Assembly: GCA_038234715.1 (NCBI GenBank)
Contig: JBBQTD010000005.1
Location: 62,001-126,000, forward strand
Direction: 5' to 3'
Source of the DNA: SZAS-103 sp038234715
GTDB lineage: Bacteria; Pseudomonadota; Gammaproteobacteria; Xanthomonadales; Xanthomonadaceae
DNA length: 64,000 bases
Shown here: one piece after another, positions 1 through 8,558 of the stretch
Position numbering within the stretch: position 1 is the stretch's first letter
Layout of the letters: every line of letters starts with the position of its first letter
Position numbers and translations under genes: made by a program
Notes under the pieces: generated by a model
Databases searched by the model: none
What the model was told of the DNA's origin: nothing
What the model saw: only the letters and a program-made list of their open reading frames with translations

Positions 1-2
1 TA

Positions 3-1211
3 CTGCCCGGCGACGCCGGAGTAGATGCAAAGCCAATCACGATCACGATCGTTCGCCAGGAAGTGCGGCTTGAGGAGCAGGCGGCGAAGTCCAAGATCAT
101 CGAGACCGGCACCGGCGCGGCCAAGCACCGTATCGGCGTCATCGAGCTGCCCACCTTCTACGAGGATTTCGAAGGCCGCCGCAAGAATGATCCGAACTAC
201 GCATCGGCGACGCGCGACGTCGCCAAACTGCTCGCACAGTTCAAGACGCAGAAACTCGACGGCGTGGTGATGGACCTACGCGACAATGGGGGCGGTTCGC
301 TGACCGAAGCGATAGACCTGACCGGGCTGTTTGTCGGTGCGGGCCCGGTCGTGCAGGTGCGCGAGGCTGGCGGGGCCGTTGACGTGCAGAACGACGACGG
401 CAGCCATGCGACGTGGATCGGTCCGCTTGCGGTCGTGGTCAACCGGGGTTCGGCATCGGCCTCGGAAATCTTCGCGGCGGCGATCCAGGACTATGGTCGT
501 GGCCTGATCGTCGGCGAGAACACATTCGGCAAGGGCACCGTGCAGAACCTGATCGACCTCGATCGCGTTCCGCATCCCGAGAGCGAGCACTACGGACAGG
601 TCAAACTCACCGTCGCAGAATTCTTCCGGGTCAACGGCGGTAGCACCCAACACAAGGGCGTGGTGCCGGACGTTGCGTTTCCGGCGAGTCTGGACGGCAA
701 GGACTACGGCGAAAGCACCTATGACAACGCGTTGCCATACAGCGAAATCAAGTCCGCCGACTACCATCCACTGAGCCGCTTCTCGAGCCTGGTGCCGCGC
801 CTGCTTCCGCTGCACGATGCGCGCGTGAAGAGTGAGCGCGAATTCCAGTGGTGGATGCAGGACTACACCGAGTTCCGCGAGCAAGCCGACAAGAAGATAC
901 TGTCTCTGAACCTCGCAGATCGCACCGCCGAACGCGACCGCGACGCCGCGAAACGCAAGCAGCGCGATATCGAACGCAAGAAGGCAGGCCTCGACGTGCC
1001 GAACGACGAGCGCGCCGACGACGGCCTGCAGGCCGACGAGCGCAACATCGCCGAAGAAGCGAAGCTCGAGAAGGAAGCGAAGGGGCGCATCAGTCCGCTG
1101 CAGCGCGAGAGCGCGGCAATCCTCGGCGATGCGATCGACCTGCTCGGCGGCGATACCAAGCTCGCCCAGGCCGTGCTACCGGAACGCGCGCACGGCGCGT
1201 GGGCGAACTGA
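3..1211 (+). CDS. prc: Tail-specific protease Prc/CtpA, C-terminal part (truncated by window start)
   Basis: The reading frame is open to the window edge, so only about the last 402 residues are present. This is the periplasmic S41 Ser/Lys-dyad protease that trims proteins from their C-termini. The S41 core is visible: the serine motif NRGSASASEIFAAAIQD, followed about 20 residues later by the lysine motif FGKGTVQ. A charged, lysine- and arginine-rich helical C-terminal region follows, as in Prc (DUF3340-type tail). The N-terminal and PDZ regions lie outside the window. It ends at TGA 1209-1211, and the next gene starts about 70 bp downstream on the same strand. Confidence 0.9.
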   Translation: MPGDAGVDAKPITITIVRQEVRLEEQAAKSKIIETGTGAAKHRIGVIELPTFYEDFEGRRKNDPNYASATRDVAKLLAQFKTQKLDGVVMDLRDNGGGSLTEAIDLTGLFVGAGPVVQVREAGGAVDVQNDDGSHATWIGPLAVVVNRGSASASEIFAAAIQDYGRGLIVGENTFGKGTVQNLIDLDRVPHPESEHYGQVKLTVAEFFRVNGGSTQHKGVVPDVAFPASLDGKDYGESTYDNALPYSEIKSADYHPLSRFSSLVPRLLPLHDARVKSEREFQWWMQDYTEFREQADKKILSLNLADRTAERDRDAAKRKQRDIERKKAGLDVPNDERADDGLQADERNIAEEAKLEKEAKGRISPLQRESAAILGDAIDLLGGDTKLAQAVLPERAHGAWAN

Positions 1212-1279
1212 CTCGAGCAGTCGCCGACAGCGCAAGATCCGGATAGCCGACGCACCCTGCGCCGGCTATCGTGGAGCGC

Positions 1280-2143
1280 ATGAAAGCCAACCAGTCCAAA
1301 CGCTCACCGGATGATTCCGACGCAGTCGACCCACGCCTGCTGCGCGCATGTGCTCTGCTCGAAGACAATGAGATGGGCCTGGCAGCACTCGCCTTGGCGG
1401 TCGGCATCAGCCCTGCGCACCTGCAGCGACGATTCCGCGCATGCTTTGGCGTGAGCCCGGCCGAATACCGCGCGCAGCGCAGGTTCGATTCGCTCAAGCG
1501 CTCGCTCAAGGACGGCAGCGACGTCAGCGCGGCCCTGTACGACGCCGGCTTCGGCTCCCCCAGCCGCATCTACGAGAACGGTGCCGCGAAAATCGGCATG
1601 ACCCCGGCCAACTACCGCGACGGCGGCCGCGGGCAGGTGGTGTGCTGGAGCACACTGCAGACGCGTTTGGGTCTTGCGCTTGTCGCGGCGACCCAGCGTG
1701 GCATCTGCGCGGTTGCGCTCGGCGACGACGAGACCTCACTCGCCGCCGAGTTGCGTAGCGAGTTTCCGCATGCCCAATTGCATCGCGTTGACGCAGGCCG
1801 CGACGTATTCCTTGCGCCTCGCGTGCGCGCGGTTGCCGACTTGCTGGAGGATCGCGCGCCCGCCACGCGGCTCGACGCCGAAGTGCGCGGCACCGCGTTC
1901 CAGGCTCGCGTCTGGGATGCGCTGATGCGGATCCCGCGCGGGCAGACCCGAAGCTACGCGCAGGTTGCGGGGGAGATCGGAGCGCCGAAAGCCGCCCGCG
2001 CCGTCGCACACGCATGCGCGCAGAACCGGCTCGCCGTCGTCGTGCCCTGCCATCGGGTCGTGCGTGGCGATGGCTCGCCCGGCGGCTACCGTTGGGGACT
2101 TCCGCGCAAGCTTGCACTGCTTGCGGCAGAGCGGGGAGCGTAA
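1280..2143 (+). CDS. ada: Ada-type regulator/O6-methylguanine-DNA methyltransferase lacking the N-terminal phosphotriester domain
   Basis: A 287-residue protein combining an AraC-type helix-turn-helix (about residues 15-105, ending with GMTPANYRDGG) with a C-terminal suicide methyltransferase domain. The acceptor cysteine is in VVPCHRVVRGDG, about Cys257. The family transfers methyl groups from O6-methylguanine in DNA to that cysteine. The Cys-rich N-terminal Ada zinc domain, which senses methylphosphotriesters in classical Ada, is absent, so activation by methylation may differ. I chose ATG 1280 because GGAG lies just upstream; a GTG at 1271 in the same frame is an alternative. It converges with the Lrp-type gene. 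Confidence 0.88.
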   Translation: MKANQSKRSPDDSDAVDPRLLRACALLEDNEMGLAALALAVGISPAHLQRRFRACFGVSPAEYRAQRRFDSLKRSLKDGSDVSAALYDAGFGSPSRIYENGAAKIGMTPANYRDGGRGQVVCWSTLQTRLGLALVAATQRGICAVALGDDETSLAAELRSEFPHAQLHRVDAGRDVFLAPRVRAVADLLEDRAPATRLDAEVRGTAFQARVWDALMRIPRGQTRSYAQVAGEIGAPKAARAVAHACAQNRLAVVVPCHRVVRGDGSPGGYRWGLPRKLALLAAERGA

Positions 2144-2190
2144 AAACTGCAGCTCTCCCCGCCCCTTCGGATGGGGGGTGTTCGATGCCG

Positions 2191-2682
2191 CTATTTCCGA
2201 CGCCCCGCCGTTGGCCGCGTCGGCAGGTTCAGGCCGTTCTTGATCGTGTCGAACACCAGTCGCGTTTCGTAGCGCTTGACCGTTCCCTCGTCCACAAACA
2301 AACGCTCCGCGGCTTCGCGATAATGGGCAACGCTGCGCGCAACCAGGATCACCAGGTAGTCCCACTGACCGGCCAGCGCATAGCACTGCTGCACTTCCGG
2401 CGCGGCGCGCATGCGTGCACGGAATGCCGAGTGCAGCCGAAACGTGTCGCGCTCCATCGTGACCCAGACCGCCGCGAGCGTTGCTGCCGGCAGCAGCCCA
2501 ACATCGAGTATGGCGACTTGGCGCATCAGGCCTGACTTCCGGTAACGCACGATGCGCCGCTGTACCGCACTGGCCGACAGGCCTATCGCATCGCCGAGCG
2601 CGGTCAGCGTGGCCGACGCGTCGCGCTGCAGCAGGTCCAGCAGCTTGTGGTCGAGCTCGTCGAGGATCGGAGGATGGCTCAC
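2191..2682 (-). CDS. Lrp/AsnC family transcriptional regulator
   Basis: A 163-residue protein with the family layout: an N-terminal winged HTH (ILDELDHKLLDLLQRD, then a recognition region near GLSASAVQRRI) and a C-terminal RAM/ligand-binding domain (about residues 65-150, with AGQWDYLVILVA). Proteins of this family bind DNA as oligomers and usually respond to amino acids. The GTG at 2682 gives the typical family length; an ATG at 2769 would add an atypical tail overlapping the divergent promoter region. It is transcribed away from the DMT exporter at 2808-3704, the usual arrangement for an AsnC-type regulator of an amino-acid exporter, so that gene is the likely target. Confidence 0.9.
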   Translation of the reverse strand: MSHPPILDELDHKLLDLLQRDASATLTALGDAIGLSASAVQRRIVRYRKSGLMRQVAILDVGLLPAATLAAVWVTMERDTFRLHSAFRARMRAAPEVQQCYALAGQWDYLVILVARSVAHYREAAERLFVDEGTVKRYETRLVFDTIKNGLNLPTRPTAGRRK

Positions 2683-2696
2683 GCAATATTTTTGCG
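2682..2696. promoter_or_regulatory. AT-centred inverted repeat, candidate Lrp/AsnC operator
   Basis: CGCAATATTTTTGCG has perfect 5-bp arms (CGCAA/TTGCG) around an A/T core, the general form of Lrp/AsnC sites. It lies exactly at the start codon of the regulator, inside the divergent gap to the exporter, so it could serve autoregulation. The operator role is inference from position and form. Confidence 0.35.
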
Positions 2697-2807
2697 CCAA
2701 CTCGCATGATTTTTCAATCGCGATGCTTGCCGACTGTTTAGCCTGACCACACGGATCATCGTCCTGCACCGTTCGCGATGAACAACGCCACGCACCTGGA
2801 ACCCGCC

Positions 2808-3704
2808 ATGAGCACCGTCCCGCTGGTCGCCGAAAGAAAGATGCCGGATGCCCTGGCCATCGCCCTGGCCCTGGTTTCGGTCTACCTGATCTGGGGTTCG
2901 ACCTATCTCGCGATCCGGGTCGGGCTCGAAGGCTTTCCCCCGTTCCTCATGGGGGCGGTCCGCATGGCGATCGCCGGCGCATTGATGTACGTGTTCCTGC
3001 GACGTCGTGGCGAGGCGGCACCGACGCGCGCGCAGTGGAAAATGCTCGTAGTGCTGAGTATCTGGATGGTGCTGCTGTCCAACGGCTTCGTGACACTCGC
3101 CGAGCAGCAGGTTTCGTCGGGATTGGCGGCTATCGCGGTCGCTTCGATGCCGCTATGGGCGGCATTTTTCGGCGTGCTTCGCGGCAGCCGTCTGAGTCGC
3201 GCCGAATGGATCGGTCTTGCAATCGGCTTCGTCGGCATCCTGTGGCTGGATGCGGGAAGCACGCTGAGCGCTACCCCGAAGGGAATGATCGCGCTGGTGA
3301 TCGCGCCGATCGCGTGGGCTTGGGGCTCGGTCTGGAGTCGCGAGCAGAAACTTCCTGCGCCTTTCATGTCGGCAGCCGCGCAGATGCTCTGCGGTTCCGC
3401 ATGGATGCTTGCCGCAGGGGTGATCAGCGGCGAGCGCATGCACGCCATTCCTTCGACATCGGCGATGATCGCGGTGGTCTATCTGATCACTTTCGGGTCG
3501 ATCATCGGCTTCACCGCGTATATCTGGCTGCTGCACCATGTGCGCCCCGCACTCGCGACCAGCTACGCCTACATCAACCCGCCGATCGCGGTGTTGCTCG
3601 GCGCGCTGCTGCTGCACGAACAGTTCGGCATGCACGAGATCGGCGCGATGGCGGTGATCCTGGTCGGTGTGTTGATCATCACGCGGGCGAAGGCGCGGCG
3701 CTGA
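2808..3704 (+). CDS. EamA/DMT family transporter (YedA-like exporter)
   Basis: A 298-residue, highly hydrophobic protein with two EamA repeats and about ten membrane segments. The first repeat starts with YLIWGSTYLAIRVGLEGFPP, characteristic of YedA/RhaT-type drug/metabolite exporters, and the second ends near YINPPIAVLLGALLLHEQF. It probably exports a small metabolite or amino acid across the inner membrane; the substrate cannot be read from sequence. ATG 2808 is preferred because GGA lies 7 bp upstream; ATG 2778 is in frame but has no ribosome-binding site. The divergent Lrp-type gene is its likely regulator. Confidence 0.88.
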   Translation: MSTVPLVAERKMPDALAIALALVSVYLIWGSTYLAIRVGLEGFPPFLMGAVRMAIAGALMYVFLRRRGEAAPTRAQWKMLVVLSIWMVLLSNGFVTLAEQQVSSGLAAIAVASMPLWAAFFGVLRGSRLSRAEWIGLAIGFVGILWLDAGSTLSATPKGMIALVIAPIAWAWGSVWSREQKLPAPFMSAAAQMLCGSAWMLAAGVISGERMHAIPSTSAMIAVVYLITFGSIIGFTAYIWLLHHVRPALATSYAYINPPIAVLLGALLLHEQFGMHEIGAMAVILVGVLIITRAKARR

Positions 3705-3875
3705 GGCAAAGCCTTGGCTGTCAAACCATTACCTACGGTGCGACGGCCAAGCATAGTGCTGCACGCCGACGTCGTGGGCGGCGTCGAGAAAGGGCTCAGG
3801 TCAATCGGCTCAAGGCCGGCATCGGCAAGTTCCACCTGAAAGCACCATCCGCATCGGTTTCGATGGACAGGCTCG

Positions 3876-5054
3876 TCAGCCCGCGCGCAGCGCGTCTGTC
3901 ACCTGCATGCGTGCCGCGCGGATTGCCGGCAACAGTCCTCCGATGAACCCAATCGCGACCGCTATGACCAAACCCGAAAGCACCAATCCGAACGTCACCT
4001 TGAATGCGAACACGACCTGGGTGAAATTCGCGCCAAGCGTCGATACCGATATCCCGTTGAACAGGACGTAGGCGAGCAGCGCGCCGAGTGCGCCACCGAT
4101 GAAGGACAACACCAGCGACTCGATCATCACCGACACCAGCACCGCGAATCCACCAAAGCCGATCGCCCGCAGCGTAGCGATCTCGCGCGATCGCGCAGCC
4201 ACCGCCGCATACATCGTGTTGAGCGCAGCGAAGATCGCACCCAGTGCCATGATCAGCGTGACGACGCCGGCGAGCACCCCAATCGTCCCGCGGAACTGCT
4301 TGGTCTGGTCGCTGAAGTACTCCTGTTCGGTCTGCACATCCACGTTCAGGCGCGGGTCGGCCTTCAAGGCGGTTTTCAGCGTCGCGATCGCACCTGGCCC
4401 ATCAAGCGCAGCCAGGATCGAGCTGAAACCCTGCCGGTTGAACGTCGATTGTGCGATCGCGACATCGGCCCACAGCTCGCTGTCATGCGCATCGCCGGAG
4501 TCGAAGATGCCGACGACGGTCCATTCCGAGCCGCGCATGCGCAGTGTCTTGCCGAGAGCGACCCCATCGAACTGCCGCGTCACGCCACGTCCGACCAGCA
4601 ACTCGCGCAAGCCGGGCGTGAACATCCGCCCCTCGGTGACGTGCAGTTGCGGGCGTAGCACGAACGCGTTCGGTTCGACGCCGCGCAACGTCACGTTCGC
4701 ACCGTTCTGGGTGTCGCCCTTGCGCAGAAGTTCGGTGATCACGATCATTTCCGCCGAAGCCAGCGGCTTGCCGTCGGATCCCTTGCGGATGCCAGGCTCG
4801 AGCTTGATCAGGGTGACATCGTCGCGCGCAAGCCCGGAGTTGAGTTCGGCTTGGGAACCGCCGCGCAACATCAGCGCAGAATCCTTGCTGCCGGTCGCGG
4901 CGAGGGTCGACTGGAATCCCGCGGCCATCGCGAGCAATGCGGAAAACACCGCGACGACACCGGCCAGGCCGATCACGATGACCAGCGACGACGCCCAGCG
5001 TTGCGGGATGCTCTTGATGTTGACCTTGGTGATCGCGAGGGCTTGCCTGATCAT
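3876..5054 (-). CDS. ABC transporter permease, FtsX/MacB type (second permease)
   Basis: A 392-residue membrane protein with the MacB-like plan: one N-terminal membrane helix (about residues 20-45), a large periplasmic domain (about 46-265), then three C-terminal helices with the FtsX signature region ARSREIATLRAIGFGGFAV. It ends with PAIRAARMQVTDALRAG, typical of this family. It starts 12 bp after the first permease stops, so the two are co-translated and probably form a heterodimer with the ATPase encoded upstream. It is the last gene of the efflux operon and converges with the DMT gene. Confidence 0.9.
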   Translation of the reverse strand: MIRQALAITKVNIKSIPQRWASSLVIVIGLAGVVAVFSALLAMAAGFQSTLAATGSKDSALMLRGGSQAELNSGLARDDVTLIKLEPGIRKGSDGKPLASAEMIVITELLRKGDTQNGANVTLRGVEPNAFVLRPQLHVTEGRMFTPGLRELLVGRGVTRQFDGVALGKTLRMRGSEWTVVGIFDSGDAHDSELWADVAIAQSTFNRQGFSSILAALDGPGAIATLKTALKADPRLNVDVQTEQEYFSDQTKQFRGTIGVLAGVVTLIMALGAIFAALNTMYAAVAARSREIATLRAIGFGGFAVLVSVMIESLVLSFIGGALGALLAYVLFNGISVSTLGANFTQVVFAFKVTFGLVLSGLVIAVAIGFIGGLLPAIRAARMQVTDALRAG

Positions 5055-5066
5055 TTTCTTCTCCTT

Positions 5067-6224
5067 TTACCTTCCAGCCAAGGCATCGACGATTTTCAGC
5101 CGGCTTGCGCGCAGCGCGGGCAACAAGCCGACCACCACGCTCAACAACACGATCGCGATCACGCCCGCAAGCCAGACGTATCCATTGACGCTGAGCGGAA
5201 ACTGTCCGCCCGCTGCCTTCTCGACGGCGAACCCGAGCAGCGTGGCGAGGGACAGACCAAGGAAACCGCCAATCGCGCACAGCAACGTGGTTTCGGCCAT
5301 CACGAAGCCCAGCACGGTGCCATCGGAGAAGCCGAGCGTCTTGAGCACCGCAAGTTCAGGCACGCGCTCGCGCACGCTTTGCGCCATCGTGTTGCCGACA
5401 ACCAGCAACAGGGTGAAAAACACCGCGAACAGGATCCATCGCACGATCAGGCCGATGTCGCCGATCTGCTTGATGAAGCCGATGTTCCAGTCTTTCTCGG
5501 TCTGGGTCTTGGTCTCGTCGGGAGAGTTCTCGAACTTCGCATCGATGTCTTTCGCAACCTGCTTGGCCTGGTTTGGGTCAGCAAGCCTGATCACGAACAT
5601 GCCGGCGCGACCTGATCCGAACTGGTTGGCCTCATCAAAGTACGAATAGTTCATGTAGACCAGGTTGGTGCGCTTCTTCCAGTCGTCGGTCTTGCCGTCG
5701 TAGATGCCGACCAAGTCGAGCGGCCAGTTCTTGCTGCCGTCCTTCTGCGGGAAGATGTTGGACTTCATCGGAATTTTCTGGCCGATTTTCCAGTGGTACT
5801 GCGCCGCGATCTGCTTGCCGGCGATCATTCCGGTACGGTTGTTGGCGAATGCCTTCCACTGCGCGTCGGGCATCACCCATTCGGGATAGGTGTCGTGCAG
5901 GCGCGCCGGATCGGTAGCGAACATCACGATCTGGGTGTTCTCGCCGACGATGCCGCCGAACCACTGGATCCAGTTCACGCGCGCGACGCCTGGCACCGCC
6001 TCGATCTGCGGAAGCTGGCTCATCGGCAATGGCTGGGTGAACGATACCCGCGCCTGGGTCATCAGCCGGCTTGCTCCGATGAAGTCCGCGCCTGCTCCGA
6101 ACAACACGTTGATCGCCTGCAGCAGTCCGAACAGCAGAAACGCCATCACGATCGATAACAACGTCAACGACGTGCGGGTCTTCTTGCGGAACAGGTTCGC
6201 AAGAACGAAGCCGGTGCGTGTCAT
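5067..6224 (-). CDS. ABC transporter permease, FtsX/MacB type (first permease)
   Basis: A 385-residue protein starting MTRTGFVLANLFRKKTRT with an adjacent N-terminal membrane helix, then a periplasmic domain of about 220 residues and three C-terminal helices containing VPELAVLKTLGFSDGTVLGF (FtsX domain). It ends LPALRASRLKIVDALAGR, the family's usual C-terminal motif. The ATG at 6224 has GGGGA about 7 bp upstream; longer N-terminal readings have no family support. It shares the operon with the adaptor, ATPase and second permease. The likely role is tripartite efflux or lipid/peptide extrusion. Confidence 0.9.
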   Translation of the reverse strand: MTRTGFVLANLFRKKTRTSLTLLSIVMAFLLFGLLQAINVLFGAGADFIGASRLMTQARVSFTQPLPMSQLPQIEAVPGVARVNWIQWFGGIVGENTQIVMFATDPARLHDTYPEWVMPDAQWKAFANNRTGMIAGKQIAAQYHWKIGQKIPMKSNIFPQKDGSKNWPLDLVGIYDGKTDDWKKRTNLVYMNYSYFDEANQFGSGRAGMFVIRLADPNQAKQVAKDIDAKFENSPDETKTQTEKDWNIGFIKQIGDIGLIVRWILFAVFFTLLLVVGNTMAQSVRERVPELAVLKTLGFSDGTVLGFVMAETTLLCAIGGFLGLSLATLLGFAVEKAAGGQFPLSVNGYVWLAGVIAIVLLSVVVGLLPALRASRLKIVDALAGR

Positions 6225-6390
6225 ATGAATTCCCCGAATTCCTTCATGACCTGGCGTCCTGCCGCGCCCCGCAGACAAGCGGTCGCGGCGCAGCCGCACC
6301 ACGCTTGTCGAACCGACTGCTCACGCAGTCGACTCGACGGCACATCCCTGTGCACCAAGTACTGGTTGTTGTTACGTCGATGGGCGCGCA

Positions 6391-7077
6391 TCAATGGGAC
6401 GCCTGCTCTGCAAGCTGGCCCTTGTCCAGATGCAGGGTATGGGTGGCGAATTCAGCCGCGCGCGGATCGTGGGTGACCATGATGATCGTCTTGCCGTGCT
6501 GGCGATTGAGCTGCTGCAGCAGGGTCAGGATTTCATCGGCAGTCTTTCGGTCGAGGTCGCCGGTCGGCTCGTCGCAAACCAGCAGGGTAGGGTCGGATAC
6601 GATCGCGCGCGCGATCGCGACACGCTGCTCCTGGCCGCCGGAGAGCTCTCGCGGCTTGTGTTTGGCGCGATCCTTCAGGCCGACCAGTTCGAGCGCGATG
6701 TCGGTGTTGCGCTTGCGCTGCGCGGCCGACAGGTTGGTCAGCAACAACGGCAATTCGACATTGCCCGCGGCGGTGAGCACCGGCATCAGATTGTAGAACT
6801 GGAACACGAAGCCGATGTTCGCGGCGCGCCATTTCGCCAGCTTGCCGCTGCTGTATTGGTCGATGCGCTCGCCATTGACCGTGATGTTCCCGCCGCTGGG
6901 CGAATCGAGCCCGCCGATCAGGTTCAGCAGGGTCGTCTTGCCGGACCCCGACGGCCCCATCAGCGCGACGAAATCGCCCTTAGCGATGTCGAGGTCGATG
7001 CCGTGCAGTACTTCAATTTTTTCGGGACCGCGTTGATAGGTCTTGGAGAGATTGCGCATCGAAACCAGGGTGTCCAT
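6391..7077 (-). CDS. ABC transporter ATP-binding protein (MacB/LolD-like)
   Basis: A 228-residue ATPase with Walker A GPSGSGKTTLL, Q-loop region FVFQFYNLMPVL, signature LSGGQEQRVAIARAI, Walker B TLLVCDEPTGDLD and the switch histidine in IIMVTHDPRAAEFA. Length and motifs fit the LolD/MacB class, which pairs with FtsX-type permeases. GAGGAA stands 7 bp before ATG 7077. It lies between the adaptor gene (53 bp upstream) and the first permease (166 bp downstream), so all four genes probably make one exporter. Confidence 0.93.
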   Translation of the reverse strand: MDTLVSMRNLSKTYQRGPEKIEVLHGIDLDIAKGDFVALMGPSGSGKTTLLNLIGGLDSPSGGNITVNGERIDQYSSGKLAKWRAANIGFVFQFYNLMPVLTAAGNVELPLLLTNLSAAQRKRNTDIALELVGLKDRAKHKPRELSGGQEQRVAIARAIVSDPTLLVCDEPTGDLDRKTADEILTLLQQLNRQHGKTIIMVTHDPRAAEFATHTLHLDKGQLAEQASH

Positions 7078-7129
7078 CGTCACGTTCCTCGAATGGAAAG
7101 CGGAAGAATTGCGTGGTGCCGGTGTTGCA

Positions 7130-8377
7130 TTATTGCGCGGCGGCATCGGCGGGCGCGATGCGCACCTTCGTACCATCGGCCAGGACCGGGGCAGGGTCCA
7201 GCACCACGCTGTCGCCTGCTTTCAGTCCCTTGGTGACCTGCTGGTCGTCGCCCATCGTACGACCCACCTTCAGGCTGCGCCGTTCGATCGTGTTCTTGTC
7301 GCCCACCACGAACGCGATCGGCTTGCCGTCGCGCTGCACGATCGCCGCCGCGGGCACGCGCACGCCCTCTTCCTTCGGCGCGGCGGCAGTCGGTGCAACC
7401 TGCAGGAAGCTCACGCGCACGCCCATGTCGGGCACGATGCGCGGGTCCTTCGACTTGAATGCGATGCGTACCTTCACCGTGGCCTTGCTGCGGTCGGCAG
7501 TCGGGATGATCGCAATCACTTCGGCGGGAATCTTCCAGTCCGGATACGCATTGAGTACCGCCTCGACCGGCATCTTCGGCTGCACGCGGCCGATGTAAGC
7601 CTCGTTGACGTCGACCTCGACCTCGAGCGAATCCATGTCGACGATCGTGCCGATGCCCGTACGGGTGAAGCCACCCCCTGCGGAAAACGGGGAAACAATC
7701 TCGCCGGCCTGCGCAGCCTTGGCGATCACCACGCCCGCGAACGGGGCGCGCACGATGGTGTTGTCAACGCCAAGGTCGGCGATGTACGCGTTGTCGCTCG
7801 CGACCTGCACGTTGTGCCGTGCGGCGTCGAGCTGCGCGTGCAGGTTGTCGCGCAACGCGACTGCCTGGTCGAGTTGCTGGCGCGAGACCAGCTTCCTGCC
7901 CGCCATTTCCTGCATGCGCACGGCATCGGCCTGCGCGGACTTGAGTTGCGCCTGGATGCTGTCGCCCTGGCTGCGTGCGGCCGCCACCTGCGAATGCGCC
8001 AGGCTCAAGGAAGCGTTCGCATCGATCGGGTCGAGCGTCGCCATCACGAAACCGGCATCCACATGCTGGCCTTCCTCGATGAACACTTCCTTGACCTTCC
8101 CGGTGATCTTCGAAGACACCGTGGCTTCGCGTCGCGCCGTCACGTACCCGGTTGCATCCAGCACCGATGCGTTGCCGCCGGAACCGCCGATCGCGCTTGC
8201 GGTGGCCACATGCACCTGCGGCGACGTGTCGCCGCGCAGCATCCACACAGCGGCTGCGACGACGAGCGCCAACACGAGCAGCGCAAGCACCATCCACAGC
8301 CAGCGCCACGAGCGCGGCGGGGCCGGGGCGTTGCGCTCGATGCGCAATTCATTGAGAAGATCCTGGGAATTTGCCAT
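7130..8377 (-). CDS. Efflux periplasmic adaptor (HlyD/MacA-type membrane fusion protein)
   Basis: A 415-residue protein with a cytoplasmic N-terminus, one membrane helix (about residues 25-45, WLWMVLALLVLALVVAAAV), a lipoyl-like half (TGYVTARREATVSSKITGKV), a coiled-coil hairpin (about 130-220) and a beta-barrel/membrane-proximal C-terminal part. Such adaptors link an inner-membrane ABC pump to an outer-membrane channel. It is the first gene of the operon that continues with the ATPase and two permeases; no outer-membrane channel gene is next to it. The start at ATG 8377 leaves a normal short tail before the membrane helix. Confidence 0.9.
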   Translation of the reverse strand: MANSQDLLNELRIERNAPAPPRSWRWLWMVLALLVLALVVAAAVWMLRGDTSPQVHVATASAIGGSGGNASVLDATGYVTARREATVSSKITGKVKEVFIEEGQHVDAGFVMATLDPIDANASLSLAHSQVAAARSQGDSIQAQLKSAQADAVRMQEMAGRKLVSRQQLDQAVALRDNLHAQLDAARHNVQVASDNAYIADLGVDNTIVRAPFAGVVIAKAAQAGEIVSPFSAGGGFTRTGIGTIVDMDSLEVEVDVNEAYIGRVQPKMPVEAVLNAYPDWKIPAEVIAIIPTADRSKATVKVRIAFKSKDPRIVPDMGVRVSFLQVAPTAAAPKEEGVRVPAAAIVQRDGKPIAFVVGDKNTIERRSLKVGRTMGDDQQVTKGLKAGDSVVLDPAPVLADGTKVRIAPADAAAQ

Positions 8378-8558
8378 GCGGTTTTTTGCGATGTGTTCGA
8401 TCGACGGTGGGCCAGCATAGCCGGAGACGCTGCGCGAGGAACCATCCGGCGAATGGATGACCATCGCATTGTTGGCGATCGCTACACCGCTTGGTAGTGA
8501 CGACCGTCACCCGTTGCTGCGCGAAGCGTCATGCAGGTGGTCTTGGCGGTCGCCGGCT

